DNA of 64,000 nt from Mumia xiangluensis (GCF_010994095.1 NZ_WJYO01000002.1:1-64000), one strand, 5' to 3'; shown: positions 1 to 9,171, numbered from the stretch's first letter. Notes: generated from the letters alone by a model not told the origin. Made by a program: numbers and translations.

Positions 1-31
1 CGTCCTGAGCCAGGATCAAACTCTCCGTCGA
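1..31 (-). rRNA. 16S ribosomal RNA, 5' end only (partial)
   Basis: Read on the minus strand, the first bases of the window give the universal start of bacterial 16S rRNA, AGAGTTTGATCCTGGCTCAG. The gene runs off the left edge. The mature 5' end is placed near base 31 by counting seven bases upstream of AGAGTTTG, as in E. coli numbering. The rest of the rRNA operon lies outside the window. The gene lies downstream of tyrS on the same strand, an order seen in other actinobacteria. Confidence 0.93.
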
Positions 32-366
32 AAACCCAACCAAAGGCTGAGCCACAACATCAAACATTTGAACCCGGACTAACTATTTGCTGACAAATAA
101 TTTGTCACGGAATCATGACCCCAAAAAGGCCATACTGATTATCTCGTCGACTTTTAGCACACTGTTGAGTTCTCAAACATCAGACACACAAAACCCTCAA
201 CCCCAAACACAGGAGCATCAGACCAAGGCGCGACCCCCAAACCTACCAGAACTTTGCGCGGCGGCCAAGACGGCCACCGTTCGGTGGTCTCAGAGAGAGG
301 GGGGTTTGTCCGCCAGGGTCCGCGGGCCCGGCCTCTCGGCCTTGCCCGCCGCCGTCCCCGGCAACA
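32..366 (-). promoter_or_regulatory. rRNA operon leader with boxA-like element
   Basis: This AT-richer transcribed leader lies between the predicted promoter and 16S rRNA. On the minus strand bases 177-161 read TTTGAGAACTCAACAGT, which matches the conserved actinobacterial rRNA leader element containing a boxA-like antitermination site. A 15-bp near-perfect palindrome (GACAAAT, one base, ATTTGTC) at 92-106 could form a boxB-like or processing hairpin. The A+T content differs sharply from the surrounding genes, as expected of an rRNA leader. I see no protein gene anywhere in 32-551; the open frames through it are shadows. Confidence 0.7.
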
Positions 367-372
367 AGAAGA

Positions 373-401
373 AGATTACGCGGAGGAAAACAGGCGGTCA
401 A
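373..401 (-). promoter_or_regulatory. Strong consensus promoter of the rRNA operon
   Basis: On the minus strand TTGACC (401-396) is followed by exactly 17 bp and TAATCT (378-373). This is close to the sigma-70/HrdB consensus, and transcription would start near base 366. It is the only strong promoter I see upstream of the 16S gene in this window. Confidence 0.75.
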
Positions 402-473
402 ATCGAGGCGATGTGCCCTGGCTCACAACGACTGTTCGTGCAGGTCAGGCCCACTTTTCGGGCCGAAACGCCG

Positions 474-504
474 GGGCCCGCCGACGCAGTGCGTCGACGG
501 GCCC
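474..504 (-). terminator. Hairpin between tyrS and the rRNA promoter
   Basis: GGGCCCG (474-480) followed by CCGACGCA pairs with TGCGTCGACGGGCCC (490-504) with one mismatch, forming a very stable stem about 48 nt past the tyrS stop. No U-run follows on the minus strand. It is therefore a likely but unproven terminator of tyrS, insulating the rRNA promoter. Confidence 0.45.
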
Positions 505-551
505 GGTGGACGTCTCGGACATCTCCGGACAGACCGGTCAGACGCCGTCGG

Positions 552-1811
552 TCAGGCCTTGACGAGCTCGGCGCCGGCGACCGACTTCTTGCCCTTGCGC
601 AGGACGACCAGGCCCCCGTGGAGGGTGTGCCCGTCGAGGACCGCGTCCGGATCCTCGACGCGGACGTTGTTCACGTAGGCACCGCCGTCGCTCACGGCCC
701 GCCGCGCCGCGGACTTGCTGTCGACCAACCCCGACACGACCAGCGCGTCGACCAGGGGCGTACCTGGATCGACGGTGACGAGACCGGCCTCCGTCAGCGC
801 GGCGCGCAAGGTCGACTCCGGGAGGTCCTCCAGCTCGGCCCGGCCGAACAGGGCGGCGGACGCCTGCTCGGCGGCGCGCACCTCGTCCTGACCGTGCACG
901 AGCGCCGTCACCTCCGCAGCGAGCCTGCGCTGCGCGATGCGCAGCCCGGGACGCTCGGCCGACTCCGCCGCGATCGCCTCGATCTCCTCGAGCTCGAGGA
1001 AGGTGAACTGGCGCAGGTACTCGATGACCTTCGAGTCCTCGGCCTGGATCCAGGTCTGGTAGAAGGCGTACGGCGAGAGCATCTCGGGGTCGAGCCACAG
1101 CGCTCCCCCGGTCGACTTCCCGAACTTCGTCCCGTCCGCCTTCGTGATCAGCGGCGTCGACAGGGCGTGGACCTTGGCGCCCTCAGCGCGCCGGATCAGC
1201 TCCACACCGGCGGTGATGTTGCCCCACTGGTCGCTGCCTCCGGTCTGCAGTGCGGTGCCGTACCGCCTGTACAGCTCGAGGTAGTCCATCGACTGCAGCA
1301 GCACGTAGCTGAACTCGGTGTAGCTGATGCCCGTCTCGAGGCGGCTCGCGACCACCTGGCGGTCGAGCATCCGGTTGACCGGGAAGTGCTTCCCGATGTC
1401 GCGCAGGAAGTCGATGACGTTGACGTCCTTCGTCCAGTCGAGGTTGTTCACGACGCGCGCAGCGTTGTCGCCCTCGAACGAGACGTACTGCTCGACCTGC
1501 GACCGGATGCGCCCGACCCAGTCGGCGACGGTCTCGCGACTGTTCATCGTCCGCTCCCCCACGTCTCGCGGGTCACCGATGAGTCCGGTGGAGCCACCGA
1601 CGAGGATCAGCGGCTTGTGTCCCGCCAGCTGGAGGCGACGCGCGGTGAGCAGCTGCAGCAGGTTGCCCATGTGCAGGCTCGGAGCGGTCGGGTCGAAACC
1701 CACGTAATACGTGACCGGCCCCGCGGACAGATCGGCGCGCAAGGCGTCTCGGTCTGTCGAGTGCGCGACGAGTCCGCGCGCCTCGAGGTCGTCCAGGACG
1801 TGGGTGGTCAC
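552..1811 (-). CDS. tyrS: Tyrosyl-tRNA synthetase
   Basis: Charges tRNA-Tyr with tyrosine in the cytoplasm. The 419-residue class I synthetase shows the HIGH-type signature PSLHMGN (about residues 45-50), the tyrosine-site region YVGFDPTAPS, the KMSKS-type loop KFGKS (229-233) and a C-terminal S4-like RNA-binding region (about 350-415) ending near GKKSVAGAELVKA. Length is normal for bacterial TyrRS. I chose the GTG start at 1811 because GAGGAGA precedes it by five bases and homologues begin near this TTHVLDDLEARGL segment; an upstream in-frame start would add 28 residues of non-conserved sequence. It is followed by the rRNA operon on the same strand. Confidence 0.96.
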   Translation of the reverse strand: MTTHVLDDLEARGLVAHSTDRDALRADLSAGPVTYYVGFDPTAPSLHMGNLLQLLTARRLQLAGHKPLILVGGSTGLIGDPRDVGERTMNSRETVADWVGRIRSQVEQYVSFEGDNAARVVNNLDWTKDVNVIDFLRDIGKHFPVNRMLDRQVVASRLETGISYTEFSYVLLQSMDYLELYRRYGTALQTGGSDQWGNITAGVELIRRAEGAKVHALSTPLITKADGTKFGKSTGGALWLDPEMLSPYAFYQTWIQAEDSKVIEYLRQFTFLELEEIEAIAAESAERPGLRIAQRRLAAEVTALVHGQDEVRAAEQASAALFGRAELEDLPESTLRAALTEAGLVTVDPGTPLVDALVVSGLVDSKSAARRAVSDGGAYVNNVRVEDPDAVLDGHTLHGGLVVLRKGKKSVAGAELVKA

Positions 1812-1833
1812 GGTGTTCTCCTCATGGCTCCTG

Positions 1834-1870
1834 CCCGGTCGGTGCTCGACCGGGTCCCGCAGCCAGTCTG
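1834..1870 (-). promoter_or_regulatory. Possible tyrS promoter and leader hairpin
   Basis: On the minus strand CAGACT (1870-1865) could be a -10 box with a start near 1858. The transcript would then begin with a perfect 8-bp hairpin (CCCGGTCG, five bases, CGACCGGG, 1854-1834) just upstream of the Shine-Dalgarno sequence. No convincing -35 and no T-box sequence (GGUGG with a specifier loop) were found. Confidence 0.3.
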
Positions 1871-1894
1871 CCGCACCCGTGCGCACCCCCAGCA

Positions 1895-1944
1895 CGGGAC
1901 GGGGTCGTCGGTCGCCCCCCGGTGGACCGACGACCCCTGTCCCG
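1895..1944 (-). terminator. Terminator after the FAD oxidase gene
   Basis: GGGGTCGTCGGTC (1901-1913) pairs perfectly with GACCGACGACCCC (1925-1937). The stem extends through CGGGAC (1895-1900) and GTCCCG (1939-1944) around a one-base bulge. It begins six bases past the stop of the minus-strand oxidase gene. There is no U-tract, which is common for actinobacterial terminators. Confidence 0.6.
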
Positions 1945-1949
1945 CGGTC

Positions 1950-3347
1950 TCAGGAGAGGCCGACGGCAGCGCGGAACACTCCCGTCGGGTCCTGCTCTGC
2001 CATCACGTCCGCCAGCCGCTCGCGGTCGGCGAAGGAGGTGCTGCGGTTGAGCGTGTCCCACGCCGCGACCAGCGTCGAGCCCACCGCGCCCGCGGTCCAC
2101 GGTCGCAGCGCCGCGGCCACCTCCGCGAACGCGTCGCGGACCATCGGCTCCAGCGCCGGGTCGGGCAGGAGCGAGAGTGCGACGGCGATGTACTCGGACG
2201 GGACCTCGGTCATCAGGCCGGGACGACGTGCCGTCCGGCCCGCTCCGAGGTGACGCACCTGAACCTGGAGGATCGCGCCGGGCTTCCCAGCGACCTCCAG
2301 CAGCGCGTCGATCGTGGCGGGGGTCAGCTCGCCCAGCCCCATCCCGCTGTGCGCCGCCGGCATCGGGTCGACCGGCTCCTCACAGATGTCGCCCACCTCC
2401 GAGGCGGTCCGCTCGCCCACCGTGTCGTACACGAGGACTCCCGCGGCACGGATCGGCGAGAGCGCCTTCTCGAGCCCGGCGAGCCCCTCGGTGGTGCAGG
2501 ACTCGACCACCACGAACGACTGCCCGCGGACCTCCTCCGGCATGAAGTCGAGGTTCGGGACGTGGACGAGCGAGGCCCACAGCGAGATCGCCTCACCCGC
2601 GGTCCGGGTCGCGTCGGCGAACGCGTTGAGGACGCTGCGCGCGTCCGCGATCGGGAACAGCATCCGGCCGCCGGCGATGGCGGGCGCGGGGTGGAGGTCG
2701 ATCTCCACCGACGTCACGTAGGCGAGGTTGCCACCGCCCCCGCGCAGGGCCCACATCAGCTCGGCGTCGGTCTCGTCGTCGACGTGGCGTACGACGCCGT
2801 CGGCGTCGACGATCTCCGCCGACCGCAGCGAGTCGGCGCCCATCCCGAACGGACGGGTGAACCAGGAGTAGCCGCCCTGCAGGGTGTAGCCGACGACCGA
2901 GACGTCCGGGTTAGACCCGATCATGCCGGTGAGTCCGGTGCCGTCGAGGGCCGCCTGGAGCGCGCCCCAGCGCACACCTGCACCGACCCGAGCCGTACGG
3001 GCGTCGGTGTCGATCTCGATCGTGTCGAGGCCGCTGCTGCGGACGACGATGCTTCCGACCAGGCGTGCCGAGGCACCGTGGCCGCCGGCCTGCGGAGCGA
3101 CGGCGACGCCGTACGCACGACCGAACCGGACGGCGGCTGCGACGTCGGCGGCGCTCTCGGCGAGGACCACCGCGGAGGGCGACTGGTCGACCGCGAGGTT
3201 CCAGGCGAGGCTGACCTCCGCCCACCCGGGGTCACCGGGAAGGACGAGGCGGTGGCCGATCTGGGCCCGCAGGGCGTCGAAGTCGACGGCTCCGGGCTCG
3301 AGGTGACGACTCGGTCGGGTCTCGATCGTGTCGGTCAGTGTGGTCAT
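1950..3347 (-). CDS. FAD-binding oxidase of the berberine-bridge (BBE/PCMH) family
   Basis: A flavin-dependent oxidase of unknown substrate, 465 residues. The PCMH-type FAD domain covers about 35-215, and GGHGAS at 88-93 contains the histidine (His90) that normally binds FAD covalently. GGYSWFTRPFG lacks the second, cysteine attachment site of bicovalent members, so a single covalent link is expected. The C-terminus (ADRERLADVMAEQDPTGVFR) resembles the BBE tail. No signal peptide is seen, so it is probably cytoplasmic. The ATG at 3347 is preceded by AAGGAAG; longer frames upstream run through the operator. It is divergent from the SARP-like regulator and shares its control region, with four CTTGGG repeats 73 bp upstream. 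The reaction cannot be inferred from sequence. Confidence 0.85.
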   Translation of the reverse strand: MTTLTDTIETRPSRHLEPGAVDFDALRAQIGHRLVLPGDPGWAEVSLAWNLAVDQSPSAVVLAESAADVAAAVRFGRAYGVAVAPQAGGHGASARLVGSIVVRSSGLDTIEIDTDARTARVGAGVRWGALQAALDGTGLTGMIGSNPDVSVVGYTLQGGYSWFTRPFGMGADSLRSAEIVDADGVVRHVDDETDAELMWALRGGGGNLAYVTSVEIDLHPAPAIAGGRMLFPIADARSVLNAFADATRTAGEAISLWASLVHVPNLDFMPEEVRGQSFVVVESCTTEGLAGLEKALSPIRAAGVLVYDTVGERTASEVGDICEEPVDPMPAAHSGMGLGELTPATIDALLEVAGKPGAILQVQVRHLGAGRTARRPGLMTEVPSEYIAVALSLLPDPALEPMVRDAFAEVAAALRPWTAGAVGSTLVAAWDTLNRSTSFADRERLADVMAEQDPTGVFRAAVGLS

Positions 3348-3420
3348 GGTGCTTCCTTGCTTTCGTGGCCGACGGCTCTGTCGGCGTGGTGATGAACGAG
3401 TCCCACCGTGCGCCCGCGCC

Positions 3421-3460
3421 CTTGGGGAGTCCTTGGGATCGCCTTGGGACGCGCCTTGGA
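3421..3460 (-). promoter_or_regulatory. Array of four CTTGGG direct repeats (SARP/AfsR-type operator)
   Basis: CTTGGG(G/A) or CTTGGA begins at 3421, 3432, 3443 and 3455, giving spacings of 11, 11 and 12 bp. Direct heptamers spaced one helical turn apart are the known binding pattern of SARP/AfsR winged-helix regulators. Read toward the oxidase gene they are CCCAAG repeats. Ten bases past the last repeat is CACGGT, a candidate weak -10. The same repeat recurs at 9221-9249, before the exporter. The array lies between the oxidase and the regulator, so it may also affect the regulator's own promoter. Confidence 0.65.
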
Positions 3461-3509
3461 CCCGCCTCCGTGTGCAGTGAAAAGCCCGACCCGAGGTCCG
3501 CGCCGGACC

Positions 3510-3515
3510 TATGCT
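3510..3515 (+). promoter_or_regulatory. -10 box for a probably leaderless regulator transcript
   Basis: TATGCT ends 7 nt before ATG at 3523, so the predicted first base of the mRNA coincides with the start codon. No Shine-Dalgarno sequence precedes any of the three in-frame ATGs (3511, 3517, 3523). Confidence 0.45.
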
Positions 3516-3522
3516 CATGGCC

Positions 3523-6500
3523 ATGTGGCTCGCAGTCCTCGGCCCGGTGGAGGCACACCGCGAGCAGGCATCGCCGCCGGTCGCGCTCGGGACGCGCAAG
3601 CACCGCGTCCTGCTCGCTGCGCTCGCGCTCGGAGTCGGCAACGTCCAGAGCGTCGACACGCTGATCGACTACCTGTGGGGCGACTCCCCTCCCGATGGCG
3701 CGCTCGGCACGCTCCAGTCGTACGTCTCGGGTCTGCGCCGCGCGCTGGGCACCGCGCTCGCCCCGGGAGAGGAGCTGCCGCTCCGGACGACCGGTGGCGG
3801 CTACGTGCTCGACGCGAGCGCGGTCACCGTCGACGCCTCCGCCACCACGGCGCTCCTCCAGTCCGCGCACCGGGCACTGGGACCGCTCGCACGCGACGCG
3901 ATCCCAGGTGCCGGGGTGCTCGACGACGCGGTGCTCGAGCAGATCGGTCACGACCTCGAGACGGCGACGACGACCTGGCGCGGACGTGCGTACGACGAGC
4001 TGGCCGACCACCCTCAGGCGATGGCCGAGCGCGCCCGGCTGGACGAGCTGCGGCTCGTGGGGCTGGAGGACCTCGCGGTTGTACGTCTCGCGCGGGGCGA
4101 GCACGCGACGGTGGCCGCCGAGCTGGAGTCGCTCTCGACGCAGCACCCGTTGCGGGAGCGGCTGTGGACGCTGCGCGCCGTGGCGCTCGCTCGTACGGGT
4201 CGTCAGGCCGACGCGCTGGAGGTCGTGCGCCGGCTCACGACGACGCTCGACGAGGAGCTCGGGCTCCAGCCGACGGCGCTGGTACGGGACACGCAGACCG
4301 CGATCCTGCGGCAGGACCCGCTGGTGGCGTGGGCGGAGCAGCCGGTCCCCGCAGGCGCGGTGGGGGCTCCGGCAGCACCGACGGCGGCTGCCGTGGCCGG
4401 TGACCCCCCGGGTGTGCCGCCGAGCGCCACGACCGCGCTCTCCGCACCGGTCCCCCGGTCCGAGCACCGGCTCCCGACGTTGCCGACGTTGCCGCCGTGG
4501 CCGATGGTCGGGCGCGACGCGGAGCTCGGCGAGCTGCTGGCGAAGCTCGACCTGGCGGACGCCGGTGAGCCGCAGTTCGCCTCCGTCGTGGGCGAGCCCG
4601 GGATCGGCAAGTCGCGTCTGGTCGCCGAGCTGATGGCGCGAGCGCGCTCCCGGGGTGCGCACGTGCTCGTCGGGAGGTGCTCCTCCGACAGCGGCGCGCC
4701 GCCGCTGTGGCCGTGGGAGTCCGTCCTCACCGGCATCGGCAGCGTCGTGCAGGAGGCGAGCCCCGACGCCGCCGATCCCGACGGGGGGCGGTTCGCCGCG
4801 TGGGACCACATCTGCCGCCAGCTCCTGTCGGCCGCCGCCGACCAGACCGTCGTGGTGGCGCTCGACGACCTGCAGTGGGCCGATCCGTCCTCGCTGCGCG
4901 TCCTCAGGCACCTGTGCACGATCGCCGACCAGGCACGGCTACTGCTCCTCGTGACGATGCGCGCCCACCCCGAGCCGCGCGGCCAGCTCGCAGAGACCAT
5001 GGAGACGCTCGCACGACGCCACGCTGCGACCGTCCGCCTCCGGGGCCTGACGGTCGCCGACACCGCGCAGGTGCTCGAGGCCGTCGCGGACCATCCGGTC
5101 TCCGAGGGCACGGCGAGCACGATGCGCGACCGGACCGAGGGCAACCCGTTCTTCGTCGTCGAGTACGCACGCCTGCTCGCGGACGAGGGCGACCTCGACG
5201 CCGAGCCACCGACCGCGGTGTCCGACGTCGTACGCCGGCGGCTGGGGGCGGTGCCTGAGCCCACGCTCGACGTGCTCCGGCACGCCGCGGTCGTGGGCCG
5301 CCGGTTCGACCTGGGGACGGTGATGGCGAGCACCGGGCTCACCGACCTCGACGTCCTGGACCGCCTCGAGCCGGCCACCGCGGCGGGGATGCTGCGGGAC
5401 GAGGGCGACGACCGGTTCCGCTTCTCGCACGCGCTGGTGCGCGACGCCGTCTATGCCTCCCTGTCCCCGTCGCGTCGGCAGCGGGTGCACGGACGGATCG
5501 CCGAGACGATCGCCTCCGGACCGCAGGCGTCGGCCCGCGTGGCCGAGATCGCCCGGCACTGGGCGGAGGCCGGCGCCGACCACGCCGGGCAGGCGTGGAC
5601 CTCCGCGTACCGCGCGGCGCTCGCGGCGCAGCAGCGGCACGGCTACGACGAGGCGGCCGACCTCCTCCATCTCGCCCTCACCAGGATCGACGTCGATCCG
5701 GACGCGTCACCGGGCGACCGGTACGAGCTCCTGCTGGCCCTTGCCGACGCGACCCGGTGGGCTGCCCGGTGGGACGAGCTGACCGACGCCGTCGAGGAGG
5801 CGATCTCGGTGGCGGACGCGATCGGCGACACCGCCCTGCTCGCCCGCGCCGCGGTCGCCACGACGCGAGGGGCGCTGTGGCAGACGCGGACGTTCGGCGA
5901 GACCAGCGACACGATCGTCGACGCCCAGCGACGTGCGCTCGCCGCGCTACCGGCCGACGACTCCGCGATCCGGTGCACCCTGCTGATCAGCCTCGCGAAC
6001 GAGCTCTACTACACGGCGAGCGAGGAGGAGTGCCAGCAGCTCGTCACCGAGGGGCTGGACATGGCGCGCCGCCTGGCCGACGACGCGCTCCTGATGGACA
6101 TGTGCACGGCCGCCTTCATCGCGATCTGGCACCCGTGGACCGCGCGACAGCGGCTCGCGCTCGCCGACGAGGCCATCACGCTCGCCGGACGCGTCGGTGA
6201 CCGCAGGGTCGAGGCGATCGCGCTCGCGCAACGGGCGACGGCACGCAGCGACCTCGGCATGGTCGCCGCGATGGAGGAAGACCTCGAGCGGGGCCGAGAC
6301 ATCGCTCTCGAGCTCCAGCTCCCGTACACGCTCTGGTTCCTCGACTGCATGCGCATCCCGTGGCTCGCGATGCGCGGCGACCTCGACAGCGCGCGCAGCT
6401 CGCTGGACGAGCTCTTGCGGGTGGTCGACACCATCGCCGTACCCCACAAGTACGACGCGTTGAGCGGCCTGATGCTGGTGCTCGCGATCTGGCGCGGCCA

Positions 6501-6966
6501 GGCGCAGGACGAGGACGGCGACCGGGCCGACAGTGCGCTCGACGCGCTCGTCCGCACGTCCTCGGTCCCGATCCACATGGCGGCGGCCGGGTTCCTCGTG
6601 CGCCGCGGGCGGATCGACGACGCACGGACGCTGTACGCGCGGACCACCCCGACCATCGAGGACTCCAGCTGGATCGCGCCCATGATCTGGGGCTTCGGTG
6701 CCGAGGTCGCGCTCGCGCTCGACCTTCCCGACCTGGCCTCGAAGGCGTACACGCTCCTCGCGCCGCTGGCCGGCGGTGTGCTGAGCGCGGGATCGACGAT
6801 GGCGCTCGGACCGGTCGACGCCTACCTCGCCCTTGCCAGCGCCGCGTCGGGCCGGCCCGAGCAGGCATCCCGGCACGCCGACGACGCCCTCGCGCTCGCC
6901 GCGACGTGGAACATCCCGCTGGTCGAGGAGTGGATCCTCCACCAGCGGGATGCGTACGGGTTCTGA
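3523..6966 (+). CDS. AfsR/SARP-like transcriptional regulator with BTAD, AAA ATPase and TPR-like regions
   Basis: A large regulator of 1147 residues. The order is an OmpR-type winged-helix DNA-binding domain (about 5-95), a bacterial transcriptional activation domain (about 100-245), a proline/alanine linker, an NTPase domain with Walker A GEPGIGKS (about 357-364) and Walker B VVVALDDLQWAD (about 443-454), then a long helical repeat region resembling TPRs (about 700-1140). This is the layout of AfsR and LAL-type activators of secondary metabolism, in which ATP and a ligand or partner control DNA binding. The ATG at 3523 (MWLAVLGPV) is chosen because a -10 box lies 7 nt upstream; 3511 is an alternative. 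It is divergent from the oxidase and convergent with the MMPL gene, 6 bp away. The CTTGGG arrays are its likely targets (inference). Confidence 0.88.
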   Translation: MWLAVLGPVEAHREQASPPVALGTRKHRVLLAALALGVGNVQSVDTLIDYLWGDSPPDGALGTLQSYVSGLRRALGTALAPGEELPLRTTGGGYVLDASAVTVDASATTALLQSAHRALGPLARDAIPGAGVLDDAVLEQIGHDLETATTTWRGRAYDELADHPQAMAERARLDELRLVGLEDLAVVRLARGEHATVAAELESLSTQHPLRERLWTLRAVALARTGRQADALEVVRRLTTTLDEELGLQPTALVRDTQTAILRQDPLVAWAEQPVPAGAVGAPAAPTAAAVAGDPPGVPPSATTALSAPVPRSEHRLPTLPTLPPWPMVGRDAELGELLAKLDLADAGEPQFASVVGEPGIGKSRLVAELMARARSRGAHVLVGRCSSDSGAPPLWPWESVLTGIGSVVQEASPDAADPDGGRFAAWDHICRQLLSAAADQTVVVALDDLQWADPSSLRVLRHLCTIADQARLLLLVTMRAHPEPRGQLAETMETLARRHAATVRLRGLTVADTAQVLEAVADHPVSEGTASTMRDRTEGNPFFVVEYARLLADEGDLDAEPPTAVSDVVRRRLGAVPEPTLDVLRHAAVVGRRFDLGTVMASTGLTDLDVLDRLEPATAAGMLRDEGDDRFRFSHALVRDAVYASLSPSRRQRVHGRIAETIASGPQASARVAEIARHWAEAGADHAGQAWTSAYRAALAAQQRHGYDEAADLLHLALTRIDVDPDASPGDRYELLLALADATRWAARWDELTDAVEEAISVADAIGDTALLARAAVATTRGALWQTRTFGETSDTIVDAQRRALAALPADDSAIRCTLLISLANELYYTASEEECQQLVTEGLDMARRLADDALLMDMCTAAFIAIWHPWTARQRLALADEAITLAGRVGDRRVEAIALAQRATARSDLGMVAAMEEDLERGRDIALELQLPYTLWFLDCMRIPWLAMRGDLDSARSSLDELLRVVDTIAVPHKYDALSGLMLVLAIWRGQAQDEDGDRADSALDALVRTSSVPIHMAAAGFLVRRGRIDDARTLYARTTPTIEDSSWIAPMIWGFGAEVALALDLPDLASKAYTLLAPLAGGVLSAGSTMALGPVDAYLALASAASGRPEQASRHADDALALAATWNIPLVEEWILHQRDAYGF

Positions 6967-6972
6967 CGACGG

Positions 6973-9171
6973 TCAGCCGCGCGCGGGCTGTCCCTCGTCG
7001 AGCTCGTCGGGCTGGGCGGCGCCATCCGGTCGGGCAGCGCCGTCCACCTGGCCGGCGGCCGGCCGTACGGCGTCGTCCGGCGCGATCTCCGCCTCGACCT
7101 GCACGTGCGGGAGCAGGCGGTCCAACCAGGCCGGCAGCCACCAGTTCCAGCGCCCGAGCATGCTCATCGTCGCGGGGACGAGGACCAGCCGTACGAGGGT
7201 GGCGTCGAGTGCGACCGCGGCCGCCATCGCCACCCCGAGCATCTTCACCGTCACGGCGGACTCGGTGGCGAACCCGATGAACACGGCCACCATGATCGCC
7301 GCCGCACTCGAGATGACGCGGGCGCTCGAGGCCAGCCCGGTGACGACGGACCCCCGGGCGTCGCCGGTACGCAACCAGGCCTCGCGGATCCGCGAGAGCA
7401 GGAACACCTCGTAGTCCATCGAGAGCCCGAACAGGATCGCGAAGGTGAGGATCGGCACCCAGCTCGACACCGGCACGGTGTGGTCCATGCCGAGCAGGGA
7501 CAGGCCCCACCCGTGCTGGAAGACGAGCGTCACCACGCCGTACGCGGCGCCGATCGACAACAGGTTCATCGCCGCAGCCTTCAGCGGCACGACGACCGAC
7601 CGGAACATCACAGCCAGCAGGATCATCGACAGCAGCACGACGAATCCGACCACGACCCAGATCCGCTCGGACAGCATCTCCGAGATGTCGGTGAGCACTG
7701 CCGTCGTGCCCGTCAGCGCGACGCCGTCCGGCAGGACGTCGGCACGCATCGACGTGATCAGGTCGGTCGTCCGCTCGTCCTGAGGACCGAACGCCGGCTG
7801 GGCGTCGAACACCGCGATCGCCCCGTCTGCGGACGTGACGGGCTCCCCCACCGCCACGATGCGCGGATCCTCCGCGAGCGTCGTACGCAGCTGGGCGAGG
7901 TCGTCGCCGTCGACGGCGGCCAGGTCGGCGACGAAGGTCAGCGGACCGTTCGCCCCCGGACCGAACTCGTCGGCCACCACGTCGTACGACTGACGCGTCG
8001 TGAAGCTCGTCGGCTCCGCGCTGGCGTCCTGCGGGAAGGTCCGCATGCCCAGGGCGGGGGCGGCGAGCGCCACCATCACCACGAGCGCGGCGAGCGCCCA
8101 CGGCAGCGGGCGGGCACCGACGCGTGCCGCCCAGCGGGCAGTCAGCGTCGTACGGGCAGAGTCGGTGGTCCCTCCCTTGCGGGCCTTGCGCGAGACCAGG
8201 CGGTGGCCCGCCAGCCCGCACAGCGCGGGCACCAGCGTCAGCGCGGCCGCCATCACGCCGAGCACGGTGATGCCGGTGGCCATGCCGAACGCCGAGTACG
8301 TCGGCAGGCCGGCGAGCCCGAGCCCCATCAGCGACACGAGGACCGTCAGTCCCGCGAACAGCACCGCCCGCCCAGCGGTCGCGGTCGCGTGGCCCGCGGC
8401 CTCGGCACGGCGGTGGCCAGCCTGCAGGAACTCCACGAACCGGGTGACCAGGAGGAGTGCGTAGTCGATGCCGACACCGAGGCCGACCATCGTGGCCACG
8501 GTCGGTGCATCGCTGCTCACGTTGGTGGTCGCGGCGAGGAGCGTGACTCCCGCGGACCCGAGCGCGAGGCCGAACAGCGCGACGGCGATCGGGAGCCCGG
8601 CAGCGACCACCGACCCGAAGGTCAGGACCAGCAGCACGAGCGCGACTCCAACGCCGATCAGCTCGCCTCGGCCGTTCATCTCCATCGCCGTCCCGGGGAC
8701 CTCGCCGCCGAAGTCGACGTCGACTCCACCGAGATCGGCCTCGGAGACGGCATCCTCGAGCGGCGCGAGCTCGCCCATCACCTCGGTGTGGGTGACCGGG
8801 ACGTCGTAGCGGACCGAGAGCAGTGCGGTGTCGCCGTCGTCGGACAGGCGCGGCGCAGAGACGGCGATGACGTGGGGGACGTCGCCGACGCGGTCGGCGA
8901 GACGCTCCAGGTCGCCGGCAGGAAGCCGGTCGCCGTCGTCGTCGTGGACGCTGATCAGTGCGGTCGCACCGCCGGCGTCGGGCATGTGGGCGCGCAGCTG
9001 GTCGAGGCCGGTCTGGCCTTCGGCTCCGGGTACGTCCCAGTCGTCCTGGAAGGTGCCACCGACGCTCGAGGCGAGGGCGAAGACACCGACGAGGACGACG
9101 ACCCAGGCGCAGATCGTGCGCCACGGGTGAGCCGCGGTCGTGTGGCCGAGGCGGTAAAGCAGGGTGGACAT
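6973..9171 (-). CDS. MMPL-family (RND-type) membrane transporter
   Basis: A 732-residue integral membrane exporter of the MMPL/RND superfamily, which moves lipids, siderophores or antibiotics across the membrane using the proton gradient. The order is one N-terminal helix (TICAWVVVLVGVFALASS), a periplasmic loop (about 45-180), a cluster of helices (about 180-360), a second loop (about 380-530) and a last cluster (about 540-690) with GLSMDYEVFLLSRIREA, the MMPL signature. The C-terminal tail is short and acidic. GAGGAG lies 6 nt before the ATG at 9171. Three CTTGGG repeats 50 bp upstream match those before the oxidase, so it is probably co-regulated with that gene by the adjacent SARP-like protein. 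The substrate is unknown. Confidence 0.9.
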   Translation of the reverse strand: MSTLLYRLGHTTAAHPWRTICAWVVVLVGVFALASSVGGTFQDDWDVPGAEGQTGLDQLRAHMPDAGGATALISVHDDDGDRLPAGDLERLADRVGDVPHVIAVSAPRLSDDGDTALLSVRYDVPVTHTEVMGELAPLEDAVSEADLGGVDVDFGGEVPGTAMEMNGRGELIGVGVALVLLVLTFGSVVAAGLPIAVALFGLALGSAGVTLLAATTNVSSDAPTVATMVGLGVGIDYALLLVTRFVEFLQAGHRRAEAAGHATATAGRAVLFAGLTVLVSLMGLGLAGLPTYSAFGMATGITVLGVMAAALTLVPALCGLAGHRLVSRKARKGGTTDSARTTLTARWAARVGARPLPWALAALVVMVALAAPALGMRTFPQDASAEPTSFTTRQSYDVVADEFGPGANGPLTFVADLAAVDGDDLAQLRTTLAEDPRIVAVGEPVTSADGAIAVFDAQPAFGPQDERTTDLITSMRADVLPDGVALTGTTAVLTDISEMLSERIWVVVGFVVLLSMILLAVMFRSVVVPLKAAAMNLLSIGAAYGVVTLVFQHGWGLSLLGMDHTVPVSSWVPILTFAILFGLSMDYEVFLLSRIREAWLRTGDARGSVVTGLASSARVISSAAAIMVAVFIGFATESAVTVKMLGVAMAAAVALDATLVRLVLVPATMSMLGRWNWWLPAWLDRLLPHVQVEAEIAPDDAVRPAAGQVDGAARPDGAAQPDELDEGQPARG

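Noticed and set aside
87-3392. Very long plus-strand open frame (1101 codons) across tyrS and the oxidase gene
   Set aside because: It is antisense to two clear genes. Its sequence is low-complexity Arg/Gly/Val-rich with no domain, as expected of a GC-rich shadow frame.
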